Positions 21,601 to 34,100 of a stretch of 64,000 nt of DNA are shown piece by piece. The position numbers and the translations under genes are program-made. The stretch is from assembly GCA_033558025.1 (NCBI GenBank), contig JAUCEF010000014.1, positions 2,542,001 to 2,606,000 on the forward strand, written 5' to 3'. This DNA is from Phytophthora sp. 'mugwort' (taxonomy: Eukaryota > Oomycota > Peronosporomycetes > Peronosporales > Peronosporaceae). The notes beneath the pieces were generated by a model. The model was not told the DNA's origin, ran no database searches, and worked only from the letters and a program-made list of their open reading frames with translations. Within the stretch, counting starts at the first letter, position 1. Each line of letters begins with the position of its first letter.

Positions 21601-23202
21601 TGTGTGGAAGTCGATCCGCTGGTGCCTGGCAAGACTTTCCGAGCAGACGCCATCATTGCACACCCTTATCTGTTCGGACAGACCATCGTGGCCGAACGAC
21701 TTGGTGTACCCCTGCACTGCATGAGTTATAATCCACAGTCTCGTACACAAGCATTCCCTCACTTGATCAGCTCAAACATGAAGCTTCACCGACCGTACCG
21801 ATATGCACCCACGAACGCAGCATCGTATGATGTGATCGACAATGTACTGTGGGATGGTCTGCGAGACGTCCTCGATGAGTTTCGGAATTTTCTAGGTCTT
21901 ACAGGCAAGAGTATCGGCAACAATCTGCTGGCTGAATGGCGTATCCCTCACACATATTTGTGGAATCCTGCACTTCTGCCGAAGCCTCACGATTGGGGCA
22001 GTGAAATTACAGTTGCGGGTTACGTCGAGTTGGACGAGAGTGAACCCGAGAATACTGACCTCGCTGCCATCGAACAAGAGCTACAGTCATTTGCTAGAGA
22101 CCCTGCTGGTACACCGCTCATCTACTTTGGCTTCCAGTGTGGTGACTGGGACCCACGTCGCGTGCAAGACCTTGTCGGAACTCTCGAGAAGGCTGCCCGA
22201 AAAACAAACGTTCGTGTTGTGTTCCAAGGTTACGAAACTAGCAACGATGACGGTGCGTTTTTCGTCGGTGGCACGGATATTGTATTCGAGATTGATCAGC
22301 ATTTCCCTGTTAAGCGCATTCTTCCGCATGTGCGTGCCATCGTTCACTGGGGAGATCTCTCCATCACGTCGACATGTTTGGCAGCAGCAAAGCCTGCCTG
22401 CGTCGTTCCGCGTAATATTACTCAGCGAATGTGGGGCCAAGCATTAGTTCTCTCGGGAGCGGGTGTTGAACCGCTGGAAATGGATGCACTGACGCCGGCA
22501 AACCTCGTTCATGTATTCCGTGTGCTACTGGACCCCAAGCTTGCACATTGTGCCAAGCGTCTTGCTCCGAAGTTTTCGTCCCCGAACGCAGTCGAGACTG
22601 CTGTATCGGCCTTTTATAGCAATCTGCCGCTAGCAGGTATGACTTGCGACCTTGATCCATTGCGAATTGCTCGGGTCTATGACTCGGTGCACGAAATGAA
22701 GTTGTCATACGAGGCACGACTAGTCGTGCACCAGATCACGAAGGACGCAGGCAGCGCATGTGACTTGAAGTACAAGCCGCTCAAGTACTCCCAGCATCAT
22801 CCCCCGCGGTTCTCCCTACGAGAGTTAGAGCTGCTTCACTCGGCTTCAACTAATAACCTCAAGAAACAGCCCAGAACCAAGGTTCTATACACATATGACC
22901 CTGCCAGTGAAGAGCTAGCAGCGAGAGTGGACTACGAACAGGCATCATTGACCTCCACGTCGTCACCCACGGAGTCGGTCATGTCCAAGACGTTCGGTGG
23001 CACCCCACGAAGGAGACGCAGTCAATTATCTCGTGTCCAATCTATGGCGTTGAATGTAGTAGAAAAACCAAAGTTTTGGAACTCACCTGAAGAGCAAGCG
23101 AAGTGCACCCTGGAGATCAACGCCAAGTACGAAAAGCTGCTGAAGGCTCGCAAATTTGTTAACGGCTGCTCATCGTCGTCTGCGTCTTCTGTTGCTCTCT
23201 AA
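18603..23202 (+). CDS. Bipartite sterol-glucosyltransferase-like protein (copy A)
   Basis: Two-exon gene (18603-18716, intron 18717-18789, exon 18790-23202) encoding about 1,508 aa. Without the small first exon the long frame has no nearby ATG; splicing GT/AG in phase 0 gives one. The protein holds two glycosyltransferase units of the UDP-glucose:sterol glucosyltransferase (UGT80/GT1, GT28-like) type. Unit 1 begins about residue 128 ('MTICIMIVGTHGDVQPF') and ends with the canonical donor-binding 'VVHHGGAGTTAAG' near 470, followed by 'FGDQPFWG'. A Gly-rich hydrophobic stretch (about 590-690) separates it from unit 2, which starts near 862 ('MNICMMTTGSWEESVQQ'). There the donor motif is reduced to 'IVHWGDLSITS' (about 1224). 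Unit 1 should be catalytic; unit 2 looks like a pseudoenzyme or regulatory half. Sterol is the likely acceptor but is not proven. The gene faces its paralogue tail to tail, 196 bp apart. Confidence 0.85.
18717..18789 (+). other. Intron of glucosyltransferase copy A
   Basis: 73-nt GT..AG intron inferred because it joins an ATG-bearing 38-codon exon to the long frame in phase 0. The donor is AAG/GTAAAT and the acceptor TCTAG/CGATGG. Confidence 0.7.
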
Positions 23203-23398
23203 AGCGCGAGTAGATCGTTCACGTCGAATTGATAATGCGTGCGCTTCCTACTCATCCCAGTTATGACGGATACAAATTCATTTGGAATAGATTCACATTG
23301 TATCAATCGCGTGTTCATGGAACTGAATTGTTTTGTTTTTGTTTGCTGTGCTTTTATAGGGAACAATGTGAAAGAAACAAGGTGTGTTGGTGCTTATG

Positions 23399-26300
23399 CT
23401 ACTCTACAGAGGTTAACGGTTCTGCTTCACGACGCTGTTCGGATTTCCGGAATCCGAAGAAGCGCATCACTGCTTCACGTTTGCTGGTGCGCTGTGGCTT
23501 CTTGACAAGCCGTTCGTAAGCTACAGTGGTGGCCTTACGCACTGCAGTTTCCTCTTCTGCAGAAGACCAGAACAACTCGATCTGCTCTGGGGTAGCTACA
23601 AGACTGCCAGGATTTGACACGATCGAAGAGCAGCTTAAGGTCCTGCTGCTCAGCAGATTGCCGTCAGCCTCGAGAAAATCCACAGTCAGGCGAGCAGCAT
23701 CAAACTGGCGAGTAGGTTTGACTTCACGGGGTAATTGGTCTCGGATGGAGAATGTCGGGGGACTGTTTCCACTGAACCGAAGTGGTTTGTACGGCACGAA
23801 TACCTTGGTTTTGTCGCGGATAGCCACGTAGACCGGAAGTGACAGCTTGAGCTTGTGGAGTGGGTCGAACACACGCGCGAGCTTGCTCGGATCCACGTCG
23901 CAGCGCATCGCCTCCAGTGGCAAATTGGAGTAAAATGCTCTTACTGCGGCGTTGACTGGCTGCTCTCGATCGAATGTGGTGGATAGTTCCTGGGCTTTCT
24001 TGCGGATATCTGGTGCCAGCAGATCCCTGAAATTCGAGGCTAGAGACTGCATTGTACACGTCTTCCAGTCAATCAGTGGTATCCCCACCTGGATTTGCTC
24101 ACACACACACGCAGTGAAGCACTGCAAGGAGTGTGTGCCGCAAATACCCACTGGTTTACCAGCGGAGAGAGCTTCAGCAGTGATGTCAGGTTCTCCCCAG
24201 TGGATTACAGCGACCACGGCTTCCTCTTGAAAGAGACGTGCGTATTGCAGGTCGCTGGGAATCTGGAGGACAGTGGCAGACTGATAGGGTACTCGCTTTT
24301 TGTCGTTGATCTCGCGAGTCTGGAAGATGATGCGCACTTTGTGCTTTAGAGCGGTGGAAGCAGCAGCGTCAATGTTTCGCAATAACTCGTCTAAATCTTC
24401 ACGTGCCATGGCCCGCGTCGACACGCCGAAGTAAATGACTGGAGGTGATGGAGTCCGAAATGCGAACTCGGTGAGTTCATTCGGCCATGTGACTCGTTTG
24501 GTCTCTTTCTCTCGCTTCTTGCGTTTTCTTCGGCTAAGTCCTGCATAGTTGTCTAACGTCACGTGACCAACTACCGACAGCTCCACCCCCCAGTCCAATG
24601 GCTTTGGTAGCAGTGCCGGATTCCACAGATAAATATGTGGAACTTCGCATCGAACCAGCGGGTCAGGGCGATCACAACGTTTGGTGAGGCCGATGAAGGC
24701 ACGAAACTGGGTCAGTACGTCGTTTACGCCGCCGTGCCAGAGCGTCGTGTCTACGACACCATATGTGAGCAAGTTACTTTGGTACAAGTTCGTGACTGTA
24801 GGTTCAAAGCCGGTGAGAGAGCTAAGAGGATGAGGAAAGCAGTATGTTGGTGACAGAGGCTCCATACTCGCGCATTGTAGTGGAATTCCGAGTCGTTCGG
24901 CTACGTGAACGTGACCAAGGAGCAGCGGATGCCACAAAAGGGAGTCTGCTCGGAAATGAAGTCCTGGAATATTTGCTCCTCCACCGTGAGGGTCTGATCC
25001 ATACGCTGCTGGCCAGAGTGAGTAAATGAGCTCCTTGAAGGCTTGGATGGCGCCTGTGCCGAGGCGGCCTGGGATTGCCGCCCGGGCTGCGTTTTGGCTT
25101 TCGTATACAAACTTGGCGAAATCCTGCACACTTTCCGGAGCCCCAGCAAGTGGGTAAAATTCCAGACCGCGCAGCTTAATCTCCGTGCGAAAACGCTCGT
25201 TAGCTGCAACACGCACGCGATGTCCCTGCTGCTTCAGCTTGATCCCAATGGCTACAAACTGCTTCACGCCGTTATCCCAGGTGCCGATGGCAGCGAGGCA
25301 GACGTTCATCAATGGTATTCGAGACTTGGACCTTGTCGTCGTTAAATTTTGCTGGAGACTCTCAGTGCAATCAACTCGCGATGACGCGTATGCCTCCCAT
25401 GCCGCGATGATAGAGAAGTCGACTGCATTTGCAGCTTCGCTTGGGATATCAAGCGACAGTTTGACCATTGCTGCTGACGTAAGGCGGGCCGCGAGAATAC
25501 TGATAGCAGGTGTTTTTCTTGTCCTTGAGCTAGTATCTTCACTAACGGGGCTAACGGGAGCGACACTTGGATTGAGACTTCTACTACTGTTGGTGCCACG
25601 AAGTAGTGGTTGGACTGCTGAAGCGACAGTTCTGGACTGTCTGTGTGGACTGGAGACTTCCCCACGGCTCGGTGAGAGCAGCACCTCCAAGTGAGTGGCT
25701 AGTGTCTCAGCTCGCTGAGCTAGCAAGATGGACTCGTAGCGAGCGCAGTACCGATGTTTGACGGAATGCCGCATCCGCCTGAGCATCTTTTTCCGGTCCT
25801 TCCTGCGCGCAAAAATCACGATATCCACTGCGTTTGGACTAGTGGCTAAGCAAAACGTATCTGCCAAGCCGTCCTGCACCCCCAATGCTGCCATCAGATG
25901 GCGGTCAAATACGTTGTTCATCTTGCGGTGACCTTCTTCTCGCTTGGCGTTCTTCCGCCCAGCCACCGCGCGATCAGCGAAGAGCACAGCGCCGTGAACC
26001 GGTCGGACCAGCAAATAGTATACACCAGCCACCGCGCCCTTGACAGCACCGACCACGCCGCCATTAATTAAACCTTTGGCGGGCTGAAGCAAGACTCCGG
26101 TTAACCCTCCAGTCAACTCGTGCGCGAAGACGATGGCACCTGTGGCTACTCCTGTCAGCAATGAGCTTGGACCTCGAGCTGAATAGTCGACACAGTGGTA
26201 ACGAACGACCCTTTTCTTGAGATTCTCTGGCCGCTCTCTTACGATGAACGCGCAGCGGTCACACAGCTTGATCCTGTCGTGCACGCTCCACTGCATGGCC

Positions 26301-27958
26301 ATACGGTGGTGGTCCAAGTCGCACCACATCTCTTGTGTTGGTAAGTGATGGTAGAACCTGCGCACAGCTTCTCCAGCGCCGTCTTCTTGCACCATGAGAT
26401 CCCGCATCGCTTCTGCGCGCTTCCGTACCTCGGGGTTTGCGAGTTCGACGAAAGCGTTGTGCAAGATTTCAGTCGTAATTTGTGCGATGGGGCAGGGCGC
26501 GACACCCACCCGAGCACTTGCAACGGCTTGGCCCCAGAACGGTTGATCTCCAAAGAATGGTACAATGAACGTCGGCTTCCCAGCAAGAAGCCCAGCCGCA
26601 GTGGTGCCAGCACCGCCGTGATGAACAACAGCAGATACTCTGGGCAAAAGCCAGTCATGCGGGCAGTTTCCGATGAAAAAGACATGACTGGGGATGTCCA
26701 TGTCGCCAGCCATGTCAGTCCAATTCGACTGGATCAAGACGCGCATCTTTGCGTGCGTGGCTGCTTCGATGACCATCTTGGTTGTCGCCAGTGGGTCGGC
26801 TAGCACCATGGAGCCAAATCCGACGAAAATGGGACCTCCGTCATTACCTAGAAATGCTTCGAGTTCTAGAGAAGGCGAGTACTCGGGTACTGACTCTTCT
26901 CGAGTGACAGTGCCAATGACATCGTACAGATCCCCCCAGTCGGCTGGTTTCGGTACGAGATGGGGACTCCACATGAAGGAGTGAGGAATATTCAAGTCCA
27001 AGAGTAACTCGGAGCCGGAATCACCGTTGCGAATCGGATGCAGCTTCAGTACTTCGGTCCGAAACTCATTGATGATCCCCTCTGTACCCTGCCACATGAT
27101 GAGATCGACGAGTTTATAAGACAAATAGTTTCGCTTCTGCCATTTGCCTGTATACGCGAGATTGGACAAGGGATGAGGAAATGCCATGGTGGGCACCCAT
27201 GGCTGTGGGAACATGATGTGGAGCGGTATTCCGAGACGTTCAGCGACGTGGACGTGTCCGTACGAAACTGGATTGGCAATGATGGCCTGGGCTCGAAATG
27301 GAGGACCCGGGAGACCCGGACCCTCGCCATCCGGATCCGCTTCGGAGACGGCGGGCCACGTGGAGAAGACAATCTCGTTGATCATTTGCATGTTGCGCGG
27401 AACGTCCTCAGTTAACGTCTTGATCTTCATTGGGATGAGATTACCACCCGTCTTGACCATGTACGCGGCCAGTTCTTTTGGATCACCCCCCAGTGGGTAA
27501 AACTCGAGGCCGTGGCGCATGACAAAGTCCCTGTACACGGCGTGGGTGGCCAATCGGACACGGTGTCCGTCCTCCTTCAGACGAAGCGCGATAGCCAGAA
27601 ACGGCTGGACATCTCCGCGAGTGCCCACGATGAGGATGCAAATGTTCATCAGAGGTGGAATCAAGAGCAGCTCGTCAGTCTCATCATTGACTGCTGCCTT
27701 TTGGTTGAACGAATCCGAATCCTCGTGTCTTGGTGAGGAGGAGGACTTGAGCTCATGGGTTTGATCTGGATTGGCAGCTTTCAGTCGAGATGTCTGCAGA
27801 TTGATGGACTCTTCAGCCGCGAATTCCAACTGGATGCGGCCATCGGACCTTTGCAGAGCGATCGCGGCGGCCTGGAGACCATCACGGTCATTTCTTGCAA
27901 TCGACTGGATCGCAGCAGACAAACTCGAACGAGTTGCTGGTGCAGTGGAGTGATGCAT
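23399..27958 (-). CDS. Bipartite sterol-glucosyltransferase-like protein (copy B)
   Basis: Single-exon gene of about 1,519 aa. The open frame extends to 28006, but the first ATG is at 27958. Same architecture as copy A. A first GT unit begins near residue 104 ('MNICILIVGTRGDVQPF') with canonical 'VVHHGGAGTTAAG' about 446. A Gly-rich hydrophobic linker follows ('SARGPSSLLTGVATGAIVFA'). A second unit opens 'MNVCLAAIGTWDNGVKQF' (about 876), whose donor motif has decayed to 'VIHWGEPDITAEA' (about 1248). A Ser-rich segment and the Lys/Arg-rich tail are the most divergent parts from copy A. It probably glucosylates a sterol or other membrane lipid using UDP-glucose. It may have an extra 5' exon like its paralogue, but I could not identify one. 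Confidence 0.85.
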   Translation of the reverse strand: MHHSTAPATRSSLSAAIQSIARNDRDGLQAAAIALQRSDGRIQLEFAAEESINLQTSRLKAANPDQTHELKSSSSPRHEDSDSFNQKAAVNDETDELLLIPPLMNICILIVGTRGDVQPFLAIALRLKEDGHRVRLATHAVYRDFVMRHGLEFYPLGGDPKELAAYMVKTGGNLIPMKIKTLTEDVPRNMQMINEIVFSTWPAVSEADPDGEGPGLPGPPFRAQAIIANPVSYGHVHVAERLGIPLHIMFPQPWVPTMAFPHPLSNLAYTGKWQKRNYLSYKLVDLIMWQGTEGIINEFRTEVLKLHPIRNGDSGSELLLDLNIPHSFMWSPHLVPKPADWGDLYDVIGTVTREESVPEYSPSLELEAFLGNDGGPIFVGFGSMVLADPLATTKMVIEAATHAKMRVLIQSNWTDMAGDMDIPSHVFFIGNCPHDWLLPRVSAVVHHGGAGTTAAGLLAGKPTFIVPFFGDQPFWGQAVASARVGVAPCPIAQITTEILHNAFVELANPEVRKRAEAMRDLMVQEDGAGEAVRRFYHHLPTQEMWCDLDHHRMAMQWSVHDRIKLCDRCAFIVRERPENLKKRVVRYHCVDYSARGPSSLLTGVATGAIVFAHELTGGLTGVLLQPAKGLINGGVVGAVKGAVAGVYYLLVRPVHGAVLFADRAVAGRKNAKREEGHRKMNNVFDRHLMAALGVQDGLADTFCLATSPNAVDIVIFARRKDRKKMLRRMRHSVKHRYCARYESILLAQRAETLATHLEVLLSPSRGEVSSPHRQSRTVASAVQPLLRGTNSSRSLNPSVAPVSPVSEDTSSRTRKTPAISILAARLTSAAMVKLSLDIPSEAANAVDFSIIAAWEAYASSRVDCTESLQQNLTTTRSKSRIPLMNVCLAAIGTWDNGVKQFVAIGIKLKQQGHRVRVAANERFRTEIKLRGLEFYPLAGAPESVQDFAKFVYESQNAARAAIPGRLGTGAIQAFKELIYSLWPAAYGSDPHGGGANIPGLHFRADSLLWHPLLLGHVHVAERLGIPLQCASMEPLSPTYCFPHPLSSLTGFEPTVTNLYQSNLLTYGVVDTTLWHGGVNDVLTQFRAFIGLTKRCDRPDPLVRCEVPHIYLWNPALLPKPLDWGVELSVVGHVTLDNYAGLSRRKRKKREKETKRVTWPNELTEFAFRTPSPPVIYFGVSTRAMAREDLDELLRNIDAAASTALKHKVRIIFQTREINDKKRVPYQSATVLQIPSDLQYARLFQEEAVVAVIHWGEPDITAEALSAGKPVGICGTHSLQCFTACVCEQIQVGIPLIDWKTCTMQSLASNFRDLLAPDIRKKAQELSTTFDREQPVNAAVRAFYSNLPLEAMRCDVDPSKLARVFDPLHKLKLSLPVYVAIRDKTKVFVPYKPLRFSGNSPPTFSIRDQLPREVKPTRQFDAARLTVDFLEADGNLLSSRTLSCSSIVSNPGSLVATPEQIELFWSSAEEETAVRKATTVAYERLVKKPQRTSKREAVMRFFGFRKSEQRREAEPLTSVE

Positions 27959-28176
27959 CGGTTCTGTTCGGTGGTTATAGAGACCAGAGACTGAGTCAAT
28001 GGGCACACTGATATGGCAGGCAAGAACATGTACAGGTCTGAAAAAAAAAAAATAGTGCCACGTACAACCGTCATCTACATTTAGTTTTGGCCGGTTCTAG
28101 GTGGCCCTTGGTTGACTGGTGAGCAAGTGGCATGGAGACCCACTGATACGGAAGCTAACTTGCTGCTGTATCAAGT

Positions 28177-31100
28177 TTACCTGAAGCTGATCCCGATTGA
28201 TTTGGGCCGTGCTTGGTTCTCAGGACTGCCTTGATCCGGCGCGGTAGCTTCATTGTCATCATGTTGGACTTCTAAACGTAGCTGCTGGCAAATTGTGCTG
28301 AAGAACGGCGAGTAGATGGACGAATTTGACTGATCATTCGTCCCTGATAGTTGTGGGAGAAGACTGAGCACTTCTGCGGGGAGATCCGTCCACTCCAATT
28401 TCCTTGCGCTCACTAGCAATTCTGCAGGAGCGAAGACAGAGCACAGCAATGAGCGTTGTTCCTTCGGTGTGGCGTGCGTGAAGCTTTCGTGCAGCAAATG
28501 AAGACGAACGGAGATATATTTCCCGTCTGTGCTTGTCGTCATTCCAGTCCACGAAGACTCTTCCGTATCCGCATACTCAGTGTCCCCACCGTGGCTCAAG
28601 TGTTGCTTCATACACTGCATCGCTCGCTGCTCGTCAACCAGCAGATACATCGCAAACCTCGACGCTTTGTCCACAACCCCGTCGGAAATAGCCGACACTT
28701 TTTCAATGTGGACGAGGGAACAAATGTGCGTCATCAAGTTGGCTCGATTCGACTTGTTCACGACTTGATCGAGCTCAAATGGCTCAGAGATCCCTAAGAT
28801 TAAACTCAAGGAAGTATATGATGGCTTCAGTGTACAACGTGAGCTGCTTGCAGGATCATAAAGCTCCAGACGCAACGATTTGGCTTCACTCGCATCGTCA
28901 AAGTACGCGGAAAGCAAAACCTGGTCATGCCCCACTGCTCGAAGCGCCTTGAAAAGCCGTACAGACTTATGCTCATTATTCGGCGTATCAAGCTGAGCGT
29001 AACAGTAATCTGAGAGTACTAGTCGGTCTCCACGTCCGTCATTCCGCTGCTCAACACGCAAGTGATCCAGTATCACGAGGGTCAAGCGTCGAGACCGCTC
29101 CTTTTCCATCTCGACGAGGTCTGAAGCGTTGACGTCGGGGTAAATTATAGGCAGCAACAGTTCCTTATCTTCATCGCCGACCACGTGCACGAGGTCGTTG
29201 CCCTCCAACAACAGCGATAGCCTCGTGCTAGTTGCACACACGTACGCATCCACTCGCAGCATCACGAAATGACCGGCATCTTGTTGCCATCGATGACTAG
29301 CAGCAACGTCAAACACTGTCACAAGTGTACGACCACCACCAGAGAGGATTTTCGCAGTTGTCAAGACCTTTACGCCGCGTTCTCCAGCGATTCCATGGCG
29401 TCGGGTCTCGTCAATTAATTTGGTGGCATTCACACTAGCGTCGCGCTCGAACATCTTGGTAACGGGAGTAGCTTTCTGCTTTGCGTACAACCGGTCACGC
29501 AGGAATGTCACCTTTAGACAATTTGTACGATCTCTTGCCTCTCGATCCACTTGAACATCTACGCGTGTTAAGAGAATATGATGCATTAAACTGTCCAAGG
29601 AGCTGGAGGCAATGAGAGACGCCTTGTCGGGCCCAACGACTTCCCGCAGCTCTCGATGTCCGTGGATTGCAGTCACGGCAGTACCACTTGAAGCCGGATG
29701 GTACACGTGGAACTTGATTGTGAACGAATCGCGTTCCCGGACACGATCAGTTGGCGACACGAGTGTTGGCTGCAAGTCTCGAAGCACTTCAGCGCGCATG
29801 AATACGCGTACGACCACATACAGGCCGTTAACCCGGTAGCTACCACGATGAACAAGCTCATCCGTGTCGTAGCTGTAGATCTTCCGTTTGAGTTCAAGGT
29901 CGTCTTCCTCGTCGCTTTCGGTCTCGTGGTCGTCCAACAGACAAGTACACGACACCACAGACACGTCTGCGTTCTTGTGCTGCTCGGAATCTTCCTCGGA
30001 TGAGTTCTGTGCGATCAGTTTGTTGAAACGAAGCACAGCAGTCACCTCAGTCGCCCAGAATGAACCACAGGGCAAGCGTGCCACCACGCATCCGTCGTCA
30101 CCGCTGCCACCATTGGGATCCCATTGAAAGTAGCGGCGTACAATGTCCCGACTGATGTCTCGTCGTTCCTTTCCTGTTGAATATCTCCACGACAATTCTA
30201 GCGGCAGACTAGCTTCAAGCTCGCTCTGTCGCAGCAACAACGTTTGCTCTAAACACGACACAGGAAGCCACACGCGATACCGGAGAGCGGCTGCCGTTGA
30301 CTGGTCGTCTTCCTGATTACAGAGTTCGGCTTGAACGTACGCGCGTATGACCTGCTTCTTATGGATGCGCTGGTGAGGGTCCTCGAAGACGCGGAGTACG
30401 CACAGAAATCTGGCAATTACGCGTCGTCGTAAGCGCAAGCATCTTCTCGTGTCTTCCTCGACGGGTTCTTGATCCACATCTCCACCGCTGTCTTCAACGC
30501 TGCTGTCTTCGGCCTTCAACGTTGGCTTGGCAAGACAGAAAGTCTGCAATAACACGTGCTGGAGCTGGGAAAACGTCGTCTGTCTTGATAGATGCAGCAG
30601 TTGTTCCGCTGCAGCGCTCGAAATGCGGACAACATGGTGCGAGCTGGATCGAGGAGCGTAGAAAACAGCTTGAAAGTCTCCGGCCTCGTGACGCTTGACG
30701 AGTGTAAACACGGAACGTTCTGCTGATGCTGCCTCGAGATGACGGGCAGGAACGCGCACAGCACGACGAAGGAGCACACGTCCAGGAGCGCTCTCCGTGG
30801 TTCTGACGCCGAGTCGCAATGGGGCCGTCACCTTGTGCTGGAATTCAGGAGCCACCATTTGAGTCCGTGTGACGCAGTAAAGATGGAGGCGATCAAGCAC
30901 GAGGGATGGTATACGAGGCGCAGGTACGAATACGCGGCGTGCTTGAGCCGCTGAGAGTCGACTCAGGATGGTTTCGAGCTCAATTGACAACGTTAGAGCC
31001 ACCGCTTGAGCCAAAGACGCGGGAGAATTGCTGCTGTGTACGAACGCGTCCACCTGAACATGTCCTCGAGAAAGTTCAGAGATGGTGACGGTGGTGAGGT

Positions 31101-34100
31101 ATCCGTTAAGCTGCAGCACATGTCGATACAGTCGAACGGCACGAGGACGCAGCACCAGCTCGTACGGACTTGGGGCTTCCATCGACTCTAGACAGTCTTG
31201 AAGTCGGCGTCTCTGGAGCAAGCAGAGACGAGCGAGACGTGCGTACATTTCGTTCTGCGACTTTGGTGGCAGCTTCTCTGCTCGGGTCTCGTCTCCTAGT
31301 GGCCCAGCTGCTGGCGTCAAGAGCTTGTCGATGTCGTCTTCCGAGATCACTGTCATCCAGCGCTGACCCGTGCTGGGGGAATACACACTAGCGAATACCC
31401 GTCGACAGTCATGGAAGAGCGTCACGACACAGCGTTCTTCTCGCTCAATAGCCTTCTTCTGACGACTTTGACTGCAGACATTCACGCTTGAACACACTAC
31501 CCGATGAGCTGTGCGGTACACGCGAGCATCAGCCAGCACAGCGTCCATCAACTGCATCAGTGCCGAGTCTTCACCGGCTCGATCCGGTACGCAGTCTGTC
31601 GGGCAATTATCGAACACAACAACTCGCTCAAATAGAGCAGACACCGGCCCAAAGCGGGTGATTTCGGGTGCCAAGCAGCCTGCACCGTCCGCAGCGATCA
31701 ACCGAGCGGTCCGAGTAGCCGATTCGACCCACGTCGCGAGGGTAAACAGCAGTCGGCTTGAACTGACCTGCGACCGGGAAACAACAGCGTTAGGCCATTG
31801 TACGTGACGCACATAGCGCTCCAAAGCTGTCAAATTGGTGGATGGAATGGTCGTGACGTCCACTTGTTGCAGCTTCGCTCGTAAGAACGCAGGTTGGGCT
31901 AGAAGCCGACGAGATAGTCGCCAACTGACTGAAGCACTCATCTCGATCTCACCCTGCCACGGACCTTCAAGTTTCCCAGGCGTGAGCAGCACGATGACAG
32001 CTTCCATGACAATTCTCAAGGCTGGACTAGGAGCTGAGTCTTGCAATCCCGCCTTTGCCTGCTCGACCATCTCACGAGCAATAGCCGCGTCGGCTAGCTC
32101 CAGTCGCAGTCTCGTCGTCCGATCCAGAGCCAATTTCACATCTGCATCGACCATACGACGTACAAGTTCGTCTCGATACGCTTGCTCTTCCATCTCGCTG
32201 CCCTGTTTCGGTCCAAAGACGTCACTACGATTCGTCCTGGTGCCTCTCAAGAGAAGACACGTTGGTGGTGGATGTAGCCCATGCTTGACGGTAGCAAATG
32301 CACTGAGAAAGGCACGTTGAGTCACATCACGAAGACCCACGTCGCCTTCAAGAATCACACCATGTCCAAGTGCTAAGGCTTTGCGAATAGCTATGAAATC
32401 GAAAAACGGAATGGAGTCTTGACCACCTAACGATCGCTTAGTCGCTGGTGGAGGACGCGTCATTGAGAGGAAGAGACCAGGTAAAGCCACTTGGAGCTTG
32501 TCAAGGATAAATGTTCGTGCCTTTTGTGGTACATCATTAGCCACGACCAGCAGCAATGGACGAGCTCGGCTACGTGCTTGAACCAACTGAACCGGTACAA
32601 AACGTCGAGCTCTCTCTTGATCGCTCCGGTCGGCCTCTCGTCGCTCGGTTCGTTCGTGTTCCCTCTCGCGCTTGCTCAATGACTGACTTACCACAAAGAA
32701 CGGATCTTTAGACGTCGTACAGGGCTCAACAAGATGCTGAAGGCGAGTAATGGCACTGAACGCGGTCGTCCACTTGAAAATGGCAACGGCAGCTTGCCAA
32801 CCGTGAGGAATCCGCTCGAACGTCTCGACTCGGAAGTCGACATCCTCTGAATACGCGTCCAACAAGGCTGTTCCAAGCGCAGATGCTCGTAAATATGGCG
32901 TTGAAGCAGCCACCCCAGCAGGGACAAAGCCTCCGGACGGTGACATCCAAGCTCGTGCAGCTCCAGCCGCAGCGTCTGTGATTTTCTGCACTCGACGTGC
33001 AACACCAACGCCACACTGTAGAAACCGAGCTGCTTCCCGCCACCGCGTATTGGGGATATCCCATTCCTCATCCGCATCACTCGTCAAGAGCATGAGCAGA
33101 CGCACAAGACCGAGCACAAGCGCTGGCTGAGGGTCCTTGTCGTTCAAAGTCGTCGTGGCGTCTGTTCTCATGACGTCGGGCAGAGCGATCATCATTTGAC
33201 AAGCAATTGAGAGCTCTTGGAGCGCCAACGCAGTGATGGACCGAGCTGCGAGTACAAGTTGAAGCCTCCAGTTCACCAGTTGTCGGATCTTCCTCATCCG
33301 TTCTCGTCCGAACCGGCCTCGTGTTACTTTCTGAATACGTTCAACGGATATTTCTCGTTGTCGTCGCCTTCGCTTCGTCGCTACGAGTCGTCGAGCGAGC
33401 CAACCTCGAGCCAGACGCTGCAAATGCACGGACGCCGCCTTATGCCAATACATTTTGGCCACGTGACGACGAACGAGGAACCCACGCCCCGCGGCCTGGA
33501 TGAAGGTGCTCGCGACGATCAACTCGATCTTCCTCTGCTCGTACATGTCCCGAGCCAGCATCCCACGAACGAGTTTCTGGATCTGCGTCGCACACAAATG
33601 CTGGACTAAAGGAGCCGCTTGATCATGTTTCTCCAGCTCCACAGCCGCGACAGCTCGAACAGCAGCTTGTTCCTGTTCTTCTCGACATTGCTGCTCTTGA
33701 TTGAAGCTCGGACTTGTTGCTATCTGGTCCCGAACCGCCTCAATCCGCTTCACATGCTGCTTAAAGACACAAGAAACGTCAGGAAAATGTCGTCAAGAAG
33801 CACTGCAGCGTCGTCTGAAACCACACGCGACGTACACTGGCGTCTGTGACGGCCTTGTGCTGTGCCTTGAACGTCGTGAGCACGCGTTCTTTCTTGGAAA
33901 TATTGGCACTTTTGCTCTCGTACAGCGTCTTTTTCTCCAGAAAACTTGTACGCAACACTGCGAGCTCCCGCTGAGCGTGTGTGGAGAATGCTCGACCTTG
34001 TTCGCCATACACCTGCAGCTCGGAGCAGCTCTCAAAGTAAGCAACATCCATTGCCTTACGCTCCATTTCCTCTCTCAACGAGTCCAGAAGCGTCCCCAAG

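Noticed and set aside
33751..33753. GTG as start of the 1,858-codon frame
   Set aside because: A phase-0 GT..AG intron joins this frame to the upstream exon, so a non-ATG start is unnecessary.
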